From JAJPKK01 sp963807015 (GTDB lineage Bacteria > Pseudomonadota > Alphaproteobacteria > Rhizobiales > Xanthobacteraceae): 64,000 bases of DNA. The stretch covers positions 1 to 64,000 of the forward strand of contig CAWEAS010000009.1 of the NCBI GenBank assembly GCA_963807015.1, in the 5' to 3' direction. The position numbers and the translations under genes were made by a program. Numbering within the stretch: the stretch's first letter is position 1; each line of letters begins with the position of its first letter. Shown piece after piece: positions 8,761 to 17,251 of this stretch. The notes beneath the pieces are model-generated. The model worked only from the letters and a program-made list of their open reading frames with translations. It did no database searches and was not told where the DNA came from.

Positions 8761-9126
8761 ATGGCCGAAAAGTTCGTTGGCAAGGCATCTGAGTTCAAGG
8801 ATGGCGAACGGCGCATCGCCTTTGTGGGCGATACCGAGATCGGCGTCTTTCGCGAAGGCGGACAATTTTACGCCTACAGCAATTATTGCGTTCACCAGGG
8901 CGGACCGGCCTGCGAGGGAATGATCATCGCGAAGGTCGAAGAGAGGATCATGCCGGATCGCACATCCCGCGGCCTGTTCTTCTCGGCGGATGACGTGAAC
9001 ATCGTCTGCCCCTGGCATGGCTACGAGTACGACCTCAAGACCGGCGAATGCATCTCTGATCGCAAGCTCAAGCTTCGCAAATACAACGTGATTCAGAAGG
9101 AGGACGACCTCTATGTCGTCACCTGA
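8761..9126 (+). CDS. Rieske [2Fe-2S] ferredoxin-like protein
   Basis: A soluble 121-residue Rieske domain. The two cluster-binding segments are CVHQGGPACEG (C-x-H) and CPWHGYEYD (C-x2-H), separated by a longer-than-usual insert containing EERIMPDRTSRGLFFSADD. The start at 8761 is preferred over 8746 because GGGAGG at 8748-8753 would be its ribosome site. Such proteins pass electrons to mono- or dioxygenases or act as assimilatory subunits. No membrane anchor is visible. The next gene, 126 nt on, is an amidohydrolase, and a ring-hydroxylating oxygenase lies 5 kb downstream. Acting as that oxygenase's ferredoxin is an inference. Confidence 0.88.
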   Translation: MAEKFVGKASEFKDGERRIAFVGDTEIGVFREGGQFYAYSNYCVHQGGPACEGMIIAKVEERIMPDRTSRGLFFSADDVNIVCPWHGYEYDLKTGECISDRKLKLRKYNVIQKEDDLYVVT

Positions 9127-9252
9127 GCTCACCCCGTGGCTCGCCGCTCGGCCGGATCGCTCACCTAATTGACAGCAACAGCGCTTGCCGGCGCCGCGCA
9201 GGCCGGCAAACGGATGTCATCGCGACGACCCAACACCACAGGGAGAAGATAA

Positions 9253-10494
9253 ATGGATCTCCAATCGGACCGCGGCCGCCGCGTTGCCGTTGAAGAACTG
9301 AACACCAGCCGCCTGCTGGCGCATGCCGCCCAGCAGGCCCACCAGCGCAAGCTCGACGACATGCTGATCGTCGATGTCGACGCCCATCATTACGAGAACG
9401 AGCATTTCAAGGACATTCTGCCGTTCATGGAGAACGATGTCCTCAAGCAGCTTGCGACCGCCAACACGATGAAGGGCGGGCGCGGCACGATCATGCCGAC
9501 ACAGGTCGGCTATCAGGACATGGGCGGGCGCGTGACGCGCTATCCGCTGCGTTCGTCCGAGAAGACGGATCATTCCGACCACAAGCGCGACATCCAGCTC
9601 GGCCATCGATGGATGGACGCCATGTCGGTGGACTACTCCTGCCTGTTTCCCACCGGCATGCTCAACATCGGCCTTCATCCGCAGAAGGAAATGGAGGTCG
9701 AACTATGCTGGGCCTATAATCGCTGGGTCACCGAGAAGGTGCTGCCGGAATCGGGCGGCCGCATGTTCTCGATGCTGAGCCTGCCGGTCTCCGATCCGGA
9801 CGCGGCGCTCCGCCATGTCGAGACGTTCGGCCACCGCAAAGGCGTCGGCGGCTTCATGGTGACGACGGTCCGGACCATTCCGATCCACGACAACACGCTG
9901 ATGAAAGTCTACCGCGCCATCGAGGAGCGTGGTCTCGTGTTATCGTTCCACTCCGCCTTCAATTGGAACGAGAACGTATTCCGCGGCTGTAACCGCTTCC
10001 TCGCGGTGCACGCCCTCGGCTTCTCCTTCTACAACATTCTCCATTGCACCAACTGGGTGACGAACGGCATTCCCGAGCGCTTCCCGAAGCTGCCGGTGAT
10101 CTGGATCGAAGCTGGTCTCGCGTGGATTCCATTCCTGATGCAGCGGCTTGACCACGAGTACATGATGCGTCCGTCCGAGTGCCCGTCGCTGAAAAAGAAG
10201 CCGAGCGAATACATGCGCGAGATGTATTACTCGACCCAGCCGATCGAGATCCAGGACATGGAGGCGATGAAGGTCACGTTCCGCATGATGGATGCGGAAA
10301 ACCGGCTGCTCTACGCGTCGGACTATCCGCACTGGGATTTCGATCTGCCGTCGACCATCTACGACTTGCCGTTCCTGTCGGAGAGGGCCAAGCACAACAT
10401 TCTCGGCGGGACGGCGGCGCGGCTGTTCAAGCTCGCGCCGCGCAACGAGAAGCAAAAGCAGAACCTGAAGAAGTTCGGCAACCTCGCCGCCTGA
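9253..10494 (+). CDS. amidohydrolase-2 / ACMSD-like TIM-barrel metal-dependent hydrolase or decarboxylase
   Basis: 413 residues. Family marks are the early metal-site strand MLIVDVDAHHYENEHF (residues about 36-52), a middle histidine in VLSFHSAFN, a histidine in NILHCTNW, and the late aspartate motif LLYASDYPHWDFD. The fold covers hydrolases and non-oxidative decarboxylases such as ACMSD and gamma-resorcylate decarboxylase. It follows the Rieske gene and has AGGGAG upstream of its ATG. The association with ring-hydroxylation and ring-cleavage genes favours action on an aromatic acid or ring-fission product, but hydrolysis and decarboxylation cannot be separated from sequence. Confidence 0.85.
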   Translation: MDLQSDRGRRVAVEELNTSRLLAHAAQQAHQRKLDDMLIVDVDAHHYENEHFKDILPFMENDVLKQLATANTMKGGRGTIMPTQVGYQDMGGRVTRYPLRSSEKTDHSDHKRDIQLGHRWMDAMSVDYSCLFPTGMLNIGLHPQKEMEVELCWAYNRWVTEKVLPESGGRMFSMLSLPVSDPDAALRHVETFGHRKGVGGFMVTTVRTIPIHDNTLMKVYRAIEERGLVLSFHSAFNWNENVFRGCNRFLAVHALGFSFYNILHCTNWVTNGIPERFPKLPVIWIEAGLAWIPFLMQRLDHEYMMRPSECPSLKKKPSEYMREMYYSTQPIEIQDMEAMKVTFRMMDAENRLLYASDYPHWDFDLPSTIYDLPFLSERAKHNILGGTAARLFKLAPRNEKQKQNLKKFGNLAA

Positions 10495-10537
10495 GGGCGG
10501 CGCGAACCCCGGCGCCACCTGCCGGCAGGGGTTCGTT

Positions 10538-10578
10538 AGGTGCGCAAAGCGCGGACTCGCGCGTGCGCACCTTTTTTT
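10538..10578 (+). terminator. rho-independent terminator after the amidohydrolase
   Basis: AGGTGCGC at 10538-10545 pairs with GCGCACC ending at 10571, followed by a run of seven T. A second hairpin with the same GTGCGCACC arm lies at 10591-10625. An additional GAACCCC/GGGGTTC stem lies just before, at 10503-10535. Confidence 0.75.
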
Positions 10579-10699
10579 GTTTCCTTAGCCGGTAGGGCGC
10601 ACAAAACGCAGCGTGCGCACCTTTTCGCTTTCGTCGTGAGGTCACCGTGCGCAGGCTGGCGCTACGACCGGCGCCTTTCCGGGCTCACCTTCATGACCG

Positions 10700-12307
10700 T
10701 TACTTGATCACCGGCAGGCGCTCGAACTGATGGAAGGGGGGAGGCGAGGGCAGCGTCCATTCCAGTGTGGTCGCGCCCGCACCCCAAGGATTTGCGGCCG
10801 CCCTCTGCTTGCGGGCAAAGGCTTGAACGAAAGTGAAGAAGAAGATGACCAAGCCGATCGCAAACACATAGCTGCCGAGGGACGAGATGTAATTCCATCC
10901 GGCATACGCGTCAGGATAATCGACATATCGGCGCGGCATCCCGGCAAGGCCGAGGAAGTGCTGCGGGAAGAAGATCATGTTGGCGCCGATGAATGCGATC
11001 CAGAAATGCAGTTTTCCGAGGAATTCCGAATAGGTGTAGCCGGTAATCTTCGGAAACCAGTAGTACCAGGCCGCAAAGATGCCGAAGGTAGCGCCGATCG
11101 ACATCGTGTAGTGGAAGTGCGCCACCACGTAATAGGTGTCCTGAAGGACGCGATCGACGGCGGCGTTGGCAAGGACCACGCCGGTGACGCCGCCGACCGT
11201 GAACATGAAGATGAATCCGATAGCCCATACCATCGGCGTGCGGAACTCGATGGCGCCACCCCACATGGTCGCGATCCACGAGAAGATCTTCACGCCCGTC
11301 GGGACCGCAATGACCATGGTGGCCGCGACGAAGTAGGCCTGCACGCCCGACGACATGCCGACCGTGTACATGTGGTGCGCCCACACGATGAAGCCGATCA
11401 CGCCGATGGCGACCATCGCATAGGCCATGCCGAGATAACCGAACACCGGCTTGCGGCTGAAGGTGGCGACGATCTGGCTGACGACGCCGAACGCCGGCAG
11501 GATGAGCACGTAGACTTCGGGATGGCCGAAGAACCAGAACAGGTGCTGGAACAGCACCGGATCGCCGCCGCCCTGCGGATCGAAGAAGGTGGTGCCGAAA
11601 TTGCGGTCGGTCAGCAGCATGGTGATGCCGCCGGCGAGAACCGGCAGCGACAGCAGCAGCAGGAAGACCGTCACCAGGATCGACCACACGAACAGCGGCA
11701 TCTTGTGCAGGGTCATGCCGGGCGCGCGCATGTTGAAAATCGTGGTGATGAAGTTGATCGACCCGAGGACCGACGATGCGCCGGCGAGGTGAAGCGCGAG
11801 GATGGCGAAATCCACCGCCGGACCGGGATGCCCGGTGGTGGAGGACAGGGGCGTGTAGATCGTCCAGCCTGCGCCGACGCCGTTCGAGCCCGGTGGGCCC
11901 TCGACGAACATCGACATCACCAGAAGTGAAATCGCGGCGGGCAGCAGCCAGAACGAGATGTTGTTCATGCGCGGAAACGCCATATCCGGCGCACCGATCA
12001 TCAGCGGGACAAACCAGTTGCCGAAGCCGCCGATCAGCGCCGGCATGATCATGAAGAACACCATGATCAGGCCGTGCGCCGTAACAAAGACGTTGAAGGT
12101 GTGCGGGTTGGTAAAGAACTGGACCCCAGGATGCGCCAATTCCAGCCGCATGCCGATCGACAGCGCGCCGCCGATCACGCCGGCCAGGATGGCGAACACC
12201 AGGTACATCGTTCCGATGTCCTTGTGGTTCGTCGAATAGGCGAAGCGGCGCCAACCATGGGGATGTCCCGGCGAAACGACAATGCCGCTGGCCGAAGGCT
12301 TACTCAT
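10700..12307 (-). CDS. ctaD: aa3-type cytochrome c oxidase subunit I
   Basis: 535 residues, the usual length for subunit I, with about 12 membrane helices. All redox ligands are visible: the haem a histidine in VTAHGLIMVFFM, the CuB histidine and cross-linked tyrosine in FGHPEVY, the CuB pair in WAHHMYT, and the haem histidines in AHFHYTMS. The proton-channel lysine in PTGVKIFSW and D in GAPDMAFPRMNN are also there. The start at 12307 (MSKPSASG) replaces a longer frame to 12364. No subunit II, III or assembly genes are adjacent, which is unusual. A perfect FNR-type box at 12402-12415 lies about 100 nt upstream, so this copy may serve low-oxygen growth or replace another subunit I. Confidence 0.95.
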   Translation of the reverse strand: MSKPSASGIVVSPGHPHGWRRFAYSTNHKDIGTMYLVFAILAGVIGGALSIGMRLELAHPGVQFFTNPHTFNVFVTAHGLIMVFFMIMPALIGGFGNWFVPLMIGAPDMAFPRMNNISFWLLPAAISLLVMSMFVEGPPGSNGVGAGWTIYTPLSSTTGHPGPAVDFAILALHLAGASSVLGSINFITTIFNMRAPGMTLHKMPLFVWSILVTVFLLLLSLPVLAGGITMLLTDRNFGTTFFDPQGGGDPVLFQHLFWFFGHPEVYVLILPAFGVVSQIVATFSRKPVFGYLGMAYAMVAIGVIGFIVWAHHMYTVGMSSGVQAYFVAATMVIAVPTGVKIFSWIATMWGGAIEFRTPMVWAIGFIFMFTVGGVTGVVLANAAVDRVLQDTYYVVAHFHYTMSIGATFGIFAAWYYWFPKITGYTYSEFLGKLHFWIAFIGANMIFFPQHFLGLAGMPRRYVDYPDAYAGWNYISSLGSYVFAIGLVIFFFTFVQAFARKQRAAANPWGAGATTLEWTLPSPPPFHQFERLPVIK

Positions 12308-12401
12308 CTGGGGTTCTTCTGCATGTTTCGAAGGGCACGTTGGCGAGGAGCGGCCAAAGGCCACCGATGAGGCAGAGGCTTAGAAACGGTCCGGTGCGAC
12401 T

Positions 12402-12415
12402 TTGATCCAGATCAA
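12402..12415. promoter_or_regulatory. perfect FNR/FixK-type box between ctaD and hemN
   Basis: TTGATCCAGATCAA matches the consensus exactly. It lies about 100 nt from the ctaD start and 130 nt from the hemN start, shared by two divergent genes. Confidence 0.75.
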
Positions 12416-12491
12416 AGCGCGGACGGGCTCGCCGATGCCTCCGTTGAAGTTGCTTCCGCGCTGATCGCGGCGGCTTCGGCGGAACGTCGTT

Positions 12492-12505
12492 TTGAGCCGG
12501 ATCAA
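12492..12505 (+). promoter_or_regulatory. second FNR-like box upstream of hemN
   Basis: TTGAGCCGGATCAA fits TTGAT-N4-ATCAA with one mismatch in the defined positions. Its centre is about 41 nt from the hemN ATG. Its first three bases form a TTG that could be mistaken for the hemN start. Confidence 0.5.
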
Positions 12506-12539
12506 AGCTTCGAGCCGCCACCCTGTCAGAAATACGCCC

Positions 12540-13868
12540 ATGAACATGAAGCTCGCGCTCGCCGAACGCCGCGTTCCGCGTTACACGTCGTATCCGACGG
12601 CTCCGCATTTTTCGGAATCAGTCGGACGAGAGACCTATTTGGGGTGGCTGGGCGAGCTGCCGCGCGAGGCGTCGCTGTCGCTCTATCTGCACGTGCCGTT
12701 CTGTACGGAGCTGTGTCACTATTGCGGCTGCAATACCAAGGCCGTCCGTCGGCGCGCCCCCGTCGAAGACTATGCGCGCCTCCTGGAAACCGAGATCGAC
12801 TTGTTGGCGACGGTGGTCCGCAATCGCCGGGTTGTGCATGTGCACTGGGGCGGCGGCACGCCCTCGATCCTCGGGAGCGCAGCAATCGGGCGCATCGTCG
12901 AACGGCTCGCTGCGACGTTCGATCTCAGCTCGCTCCATGAGCACGCGATCGAACTCGATCCACGCTCGCTCACGCCGAGCTTGGCGCTGGCGCTCGCTCG
13001 CATCGGTGTTACCCGCGCGAGCTTGGGCGCGCAGGATTTTTCCCCGCACGTGCAGCAGGCGATCGGCCGGATCCAATCGTTCGACCAGGTGGCGCGTGCC
13101 ACCGGCGCGCTGCGGGACGCCGGTATCGAGGAAATCAATTTCGACCTGATGTACGGCCTGCCGCATCAGACGGTCGATGATGTGAAACGGACCGCAGAGC
13201 TTGCGGCGTCGCTTGCGCCCTCGCGCCTCGCGCTATTCGGATATGCCCACGTGCCTTGGTTCAAGACGCATCAGCGGCTGATCGAGGAGTCGACGCTCGC
13301 GGGAGCGGAGGAGCGCATCGCGCAGATGGATGCGGCGACCGCGACGCTCGAGGCGCGCGGATTTGTCAAAATCGGCCTCGATCATTTCGCGGCCGCCGGC
13401 GACGAGTTGTTGGAGGCCACGCGAGGCGGGCAACTGCACCGCAACTTCCAGGGCTATACGACCGATCGCGCGGATGCGCTCATCGGTATCGGCGCTTCCT
13501 CGATCGGCCGCTTGCCGCAGGGCTATGTCCAGAACGCGCCGGATGTCGGTTCCTACGCGCGCGCGGTCACCGCCGGACATTTCGCCGTGACCAAGGGCAT
13601 TGGATTGTCGGACGACGATCGAATACGCGCTCGCATTATCGAGCGGCTGATGTGCGATCTTGCCGTCGACCTCGCTGATGTTGCGGAACACATCAGCTTT
13701 TCCGACGAACTCGACGCGCTCGATGATTTGCGGAACGCCGGGGTAGTTCATTACGACGGCGGGCGCGTCGTCGTCACCGAGGCCGGCCGCCCTTATGTCC
13801 GTTTGGTCGCAGCGGTGTTCGACGCCTATTTGCGCGATGGCAAGAAGCGCCACTCCGCTGCGGTTTGA
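12540..13868 (+). CDS. hemN: oxygen-independent coproporphyrinogen III oxidase
   Basis: 442-residue radical-SAM enzyme that makes protoporphyrinogen without oxygen. The cluster motif is FCTELCHYCGCNT (C-x3-C-x2-C-x-C), preceded by the family's YTSYPTAPHF segment. GGGTPSIL and FDLMYGLPHQT motifs follow, and SSIGRLPQGYVQN marks the C-terminal HemN domain. The ATG at 12540 is preferred. A TTG at 12492 overlaps an FNR-like box and lies outside the homologous region. hemN is a classic FNR/FixK target, which supports the functional reading of the two upstream boxes. It is transcribed divergently from ctaD. Confidence 0.95.
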   Translation: MNMKLALAERRVPRYTSYPTAPHFSESVGRETYLGWLGELPREASLSLYLHVPFCTELCHYCGCNTKAVRRRAPVEDYARLLETEIDLLATVVRNRRVVHVHWGGGTPSILGSAAIGRIVERLAATFDLSSLHEHAIELDPRSLTPSLALALARIGVTRASLGAQDFSPHVQQAIGRIQSFDQVARATGALRDAGIEEINFDLMYGLPHQTVDDVKRTAELAASLAPSRLALFGYAHVPWFKTHQRLIEESTLAGAEERIAQMDAATATLEARGFVKIGLDHFAAAGDELLEATRGGQLHRNFQGYTTDRADALIGIGASSIGRLPQGYVQNAPDVGSYARAVTAGHFAVTKGIGLSDDDRIRARIIERLMCDLAVDLADVAEHISFSDELDALDDLRNAGVVHYDGGRVVVTEAGRPYVRLVAAVFDAYLRDGKKRHSAAV

Positions 13869-13898
13869 TGCGCGCTTTGCATAGGGAGCGGGCCGCAG

Positions 13899-13941
13899 TT
13901 GATCTAAATCAAAGACCCGCCGGCCGGCCAGGGCTGATAGT
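13899..13941 (+). promoter_or_regulatory. FNR/FixK-type box and class II promoter of the dioxygenase operon
   Basis: TTGATCTAAATCAA at 13899-13912 matches the consensus exactly. GATAGT at 13936-13941 begins 23 nt after the box, almost the same layout as at 6408-6449. The predicted start near 13947 would give a leader of about 29 nt carrying GGGAGAG. Confidence 0.75.
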
Positions 13942-13975
13942 TGCGCGAGAAACTGTTGAGCCTGGGAGAGCACGC

Positions 13976-15262
13976 ATGTTGCGGAGGGAGCAGAACGAAC
14001 TCGTCACACAAACCGGTCCGGGTACCCCGATGGGACGCCTGTTCCGGTGCTATTGGACACCGGTTCTGTTCGCCGAAGAGTTGCCTGAGAACGATTGTCC
14101 GCCGGTGCGCGTGAAGGTGCTGTCGGAGCGCCTGGTCGCCTTCCGCGACAGCAAGGGCCGGTTGGGCCTGATCGATGAATTCTGCCCCCACCGCGGCGCG
14201 TCGCTATGGTTTGGGCGGAACGAGGAATGCGGCCTGCGCTGTCCCTATCACGGCTGGAAATTCGACGTGAACGGCCAGTGCGTCGAGGTTCCGTCCGAAC
14301 CCGACGAAAGCGGCTTCGCCAAGAAGATCAAGCTCAAGTCGTATCCGCTGGTCGAACGCGGCGGCGTGCTGTGGGCGTATCTCGGTCCGCCCGAACAGCA
14401 GCCGCCGTTGCCCGAGTGGGAATTCGCGATGGTGCCCGATGCACAACGCTTCGTGTCGAAGCGGATGCAGGAATGCAATTGGCTTCAGGCCATGGAGGGC
14501 GGCATCGATTCAAGCCACGTCTCGTTCCTGCATCGCGGCAACATCACCACTGATCCGTTGTTCAAGGGCGCAAAGGGCAATCAGTACAATCTCAATGACG
14601 CGCGGCCGGTTTTCGAAGTGCACGAAAGTGCCGGCGGCCTCTACATCGGCGCGCGGCGCAATGCCGAGAACGGCAACTACTACTGGCGTATCACCCAATG
14701 GGTGATGCCGTCCTTCACCATGATCGCGCCGCGCGGCGGGCACACCGTGCACGGCCATTTCTGGATCCCGATCGACGACGAGAATTGCTGGGCGTGGAGC
14801 TACGACTACCACCCGACGCGGAAGATTACCGACGCCGAACGTCACGCCATGAACGACGGCAAGGGCGTGCATTGCAAATTCGTCCCGGGCACCTATCGCC
14901 CGCTAGCCAACAAGGACAACGACTACCTGATGGACCGCGAGGCGCAGAAGCGCGGCGACAGCTACAGCGGCATCGAAGGCATCGCGATCCAGGACGGCTC
15001 GCTACAGGAAAGCATGGGCCCGATCGTCGATCGCACCAAGGAGAACCTCGTCTCCACCGACAACGGGATCATCATGGCGCGCCATCGCCTGATGCGGGCG
15101 GCAAAGGACCTCGTGGAAAAGGGCACGACGCCGCCGGGCGTCGAGCTGGCGCATCAACGTGTACGTTCCGCCTCGGTGATCCTGCCGCCCGATCGTCCTT
15201 TCAAGGAGGCTGCCAAGGAGGCGCTGACCGTTCGCCCGGGCGAGGCGCTGGCGAGCGTTTGA
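13976..15262 (+). CDS. Rieske non-haem iron ring-hydroxylating oxygenase, phthalate-dioxygenase-like
   Basis: 428 residues. The N-terminal Rieske domain has CPHRGASLWFG and CPYHGWKFD (C-x-H, C-x2-H). The catalytic domain has MEGGIDSSHVSFLHRG, the D-x2-H-x4-H iron-ligand pattern of the phthalate/vanillate-type single-component oxygenases. The start at 13976 with GGGAGAG upstream is preferred; a longer frame from 13865 would span the FNR box. Such enzymes need an external reductase or ferredoxin, and none is adjacent, although a Rieske ferredoxin lies at 8761. It heads a three-gene unit with the LigA- and LigB-like subunits, so it probably produces the catechol-type substrate for them or performs a linked hydroxylation or demethylation. 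Confidence 0.9.
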   Translation: MLRREQNELVTQTGPGTPMGRLFRCYWTPVLFAEELPENDCPPVRVKVLSERLVAFRDSKGRLGLIDEFCPHRGASLWFGRNEECGLRCPYHGWKFDVNGQCVEVPSEPDESGFAKKIKLKSYPLVERGGVLWAYLGPPEQQPPLPEWEFAMVPDAQRFVSKRMQECNWLQAMEGGIDSSHVSFLHRGNITTDPLFKGAKGNQYNLNDARPVFEVHESAGGLYIGARRNAENGNYYWRITQWVMPSFTMIAPRGGHTVHGHFWIPIDDENCWAWSYDYHPTRKITDAERHAMNDGKGVHCKFVPGTYRPLANKDNDYLMDREAQKRGDSYSGIEGIAIQDGSLQESMGPIVDRTKENLVSTDNGIIMARHRLMRAAKDLVEKGTTPPGVELAHQRVRSASVILPPDRPFKEAAKEALTVRPGEALASV

Positions 15263-15308
15263 GCGGGATCACAGAAAGCGGGATCACAGCAAGAAGGGAA
15301 ACGCCGCC

Positions 15309-15659
15309 ATGCCGGCTGCCATGACACAGGACATTCCTGGCACCACCATGTTCGATGGCGCGCAAGCGCAGAAGGGCTTGGCTCTCAACCGCATGTGTTT
15401 CTCGTTCAACAAGGCCGAGAACCGTGCCGCGTTCCTCAAGGACGAGGACGCCTATTGCCGCCGGTTCGGCCTCAATGACGAACAGCGCGAGGCGGTGCGC
15501 AGCCGCAGCGTTCTCGGGATGATCGAGGCCGGCGGCAACGTCTATTACCTCGCGAAGCTCGCCGGAATTTTCGGCCTCAACGTCCAGGACATCGGCGCGC
15601 AGCAGACCGGAATGAGCGTCGACGAGTTCAAGGAAATGCTCGTCGCCGAGGGGAGGTAG
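15309..15659 (+). CDS. extradiol dioxygenase small subunit, LigA-like
   Basis: 116 residues matching the alpha subunit of protocatechuate 4,5-dioxygenase-type enzymes: KGLALNRMCFSFNKAENRAAF, then the helical YCRRFGLNDEQREAV and the closing AGGNVYYLAKLAGIFG. The subunit caps the active site of the LigB-like partner, which begins 2 nt after this stop codon. AAGAAGGGA precedes the ATG at 15309; an alternative in-frame ATG lies at 15321. The tight spacing shows translational coupling with the catalytic subunit. Confidence 0.88.
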   Translation: MPAAMTQDIPGTTMFDGAQAQKGLALNRMCFSFNKAENRAAFLKDEDAYCRRFGLNDEQREAVRSRSVLGMIEAGGNVYYLAKLAGIFGLNVQDIGAQQTGMSVDEFKEMLVAEGR

Positions 15660-15661
15660 AA

Positions 15662-16522
15662 ATGGCGAGAATCATCGGCGGCATCGCATCGACACACGTA
15701 CCCGCGATCGGCAAGGCGATCGCGGAGAAGAAGCAGAACGATCCCTATTGGAAGCCGTTCTTCCAGGGATTTGATTTCGTCCATTATTGGCTGGCGCGGG
15801 AAAAGCCCGATGTTGCGATCGTCTTCTCCAACGATCACGGGCTCAACTTCTTTCTCGACAAACTGCCGACCTTCGCGATCGGTGCGGCGAAGGAGTATCG
15901 CAGCGAGGATGAGGGATGGGGCATTCCGGTGTCGCGGCCGATCGCAGGCGATCCCGACCTGTCATGGCATCTGATCAATGCTCTCGTCGCTGACGAATTC
16001 GACATCACCACGTGCCAGGAAATGCTGATCGACCACGCGATCACGATTCCGATGGCGCTGATGTGGCCGGGCGAGAAATGGCCGATCAAGATCGTGCCGA
16101 TTTCGATCAACACCGTGCAGCATCCGCTGCCGTCATTGGCGCGATGCCTCAAGCTCGGCCGCTCGGTCGGACGGGCGATCCAATCTTATGAGGCTGATCT
16201 GCGCGTCATGATCCTCGGCACCGGCGGGCTGTCGCACCAGCTCGACGGCCAGCGCGCCGGATTCATCAACAAGGAATTCGACCAGCTTTGCCTCGATAAT
16301 ATCGTGAACGATCCAGAGTCGCTGACTCGCTATTCGATCCATGATTGGGTCAAGCTGGCCGGTGCCCAGGGCGTTGAATTTCTCAACTGGATGGCGATGC
16401 GCGGCGCGTTGCCGGGCGACGTGCGGCAAGTGCACCGCAACTATCATATTCCGATCTCCAACACCGCGGCGGCAACGCTCGTCCTGGAGAACGACAGCAG
16501 GCCGGCGCTGATTGCGGCTTGA
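15662..16522 (+). CDS. extradiol ring-cleavage dioxygenase catalytic subunit, LigB-like
   Basis: 286 residues. Fe(II) and catalytic residues of the LigB family are in place: H12 in ASTHVPAIG, the histidine of FSNDHGLNFF at about 59, the histidine of LIDHAITIP, the catalytic-base-like GTGGLSHQLDG, and the glutamate of NKEFDQL. Enzymes of this class open protocatechuate, gallate or related diols at the 4,5 position. AGGGGAGG lies at the end of the preceding gene. Downstream genes of the 4,5-cleavage pathway (LigC, LigI, LigJ types) are absent from the window, so the substrate and fate of the product are open. Confidence 0.9.
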   Translation: MARIIGGIASTHVPAIGKAIAEKKQNDPYWKPFFQGFDFVHYWLAREKPDVAIVFSNDHGLNFFLDKLPTFAIGAAKEYRSEDEGWGIPVSRPIAGDPDLSWHLINALVADEFDITTCQEMLIDHAITIPMALMWPGEKWPIKIVPISINTVQHPLPSLARCLKLGRSVGRAIQSYEADLRVMILGTGGLSHQLDGQRAGFINKEFDQLCLDNIVNDPESLTRYSIHDWVKLAGAQGVEFLNWMAMRGALPGDVRQVHRNYHIPISNTAAATLVLENDSRPALIAA

Positions 16523-16622
16523 GCGAACGCCGGCGCACAGGCCGGCCATTGATCGATAAGCAGGGCGCGCCTGTGCGCGTTCGTCTCTAAAATGGATAGC
16601 AGCCGAGGGCGATAGCCGTTTG

Positions 16623-17222
16623 ATGAGAACGAAAAAGGATTTGATCCTCAAGCTGCTCAACGCGCATCGCGTGATGACGCTCGCCACCAACCGCTCCGAC
16701 GGCTGGCCCCAGGCGACGACGGTGGGCTACGTCAACGACGGGTTCTTGCTGTATTGTTTCGTGGCACGCAATTCCCAGAAGTACATGAATATCAAGCGCG
16801 ATCCTCGCGTATCGATTGCGATCGGCGGCGACGCCGCGCATCCGTTGGACATCAAGGGTCTTTCGCTCGCCGGCAGGGCGTGCGAGGCGACCGATCCGGT
16901 CGAGTTCGACCATGTCAGTCGGCTGCGGCTCAGCCGTTATCCCGAATATGCGGATTTGCCGCCGCCGGTGCTGCGCGGCGGCGATCTGGAGCGCATCGCC
17001 CCGCAGCCGCCGTCCGCAGGGGTCGTTCTGTTGCGGATCGCGCCGGAGATTTTCTCGGTACTCGACTATTCACGCGGGTTCGGCCACAGCGACCTCGTCA
17101 CATTCTCGGAGCGCGACCTCGATATTGTGCTTGAGAGCCGGCGGCATCGATGGGTCGGCGGCAGCGTTGCCGAGGACGGCGCACTCGATGCGAGGTCGGC
17201 CCGTACGACTGCGGCAGAGTGA
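16623..17222 (+). CDS. pyridoxamine 5'-phosphate oxidase-fold protein
   Basis: 199 residues in the split-barrel flavin-binding fold: HRVMTLATNRSDGWPQATTVGYV followed by SQKYMNIKRDPRVSIAIGG, the classic PNPOx-like start. The C-terminal half (VVLLRIAPEIFSVLDYSRGFGHSD) suggests a barrel strand. Members bind FMN, F420 or haem, and the cofactor here is unknown. The ATG at 16623 is preferred over the adjacent TTG at 16620. It lies 100 nt after the LigB-like gene in the same direction and may be co-transcribed, possibly supplying reduction for the oxygenase; that link is inference. Confidence 0.75.
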   Translation: MRTKKDLILKLLNAHRVMTLATNRSDGWPQATTVGYVNDGFLLYCFVARNSQKYMNIKRDPRVSIAIGGDAAHPLDIKGLSLAGRACEATDPVEFDHVSRLRLSRYPEYADLPPPVLRGGDLERIAPQPPSAGVVLLRIAPEIFSVLDYSRGFGHSDLVTFSERDLDIVLESRRHRWVGGSVAEDGALDARSARTTAAE

Positions 17223-17251
17223 TCACCGCGAGGCGCATAGCGCCATTTTAA

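Noticed and set aside
8549..8788. Longer N-terminus of the Crp/Fnr regulator
   Set aside because: It would read through the intergenic promoter and FNR box; a good ribosome site supports 8548.
10911..12254. 447-residue frame overlapping ctaD in another frame
   Set aside because: Shifted-frame shadow of cytochrome oxidase subunit I.
12492..12539. TTG start for hemN at 12492
   Set aside because: The TTG is part of an FNR-like box and the added residues do not match the family.
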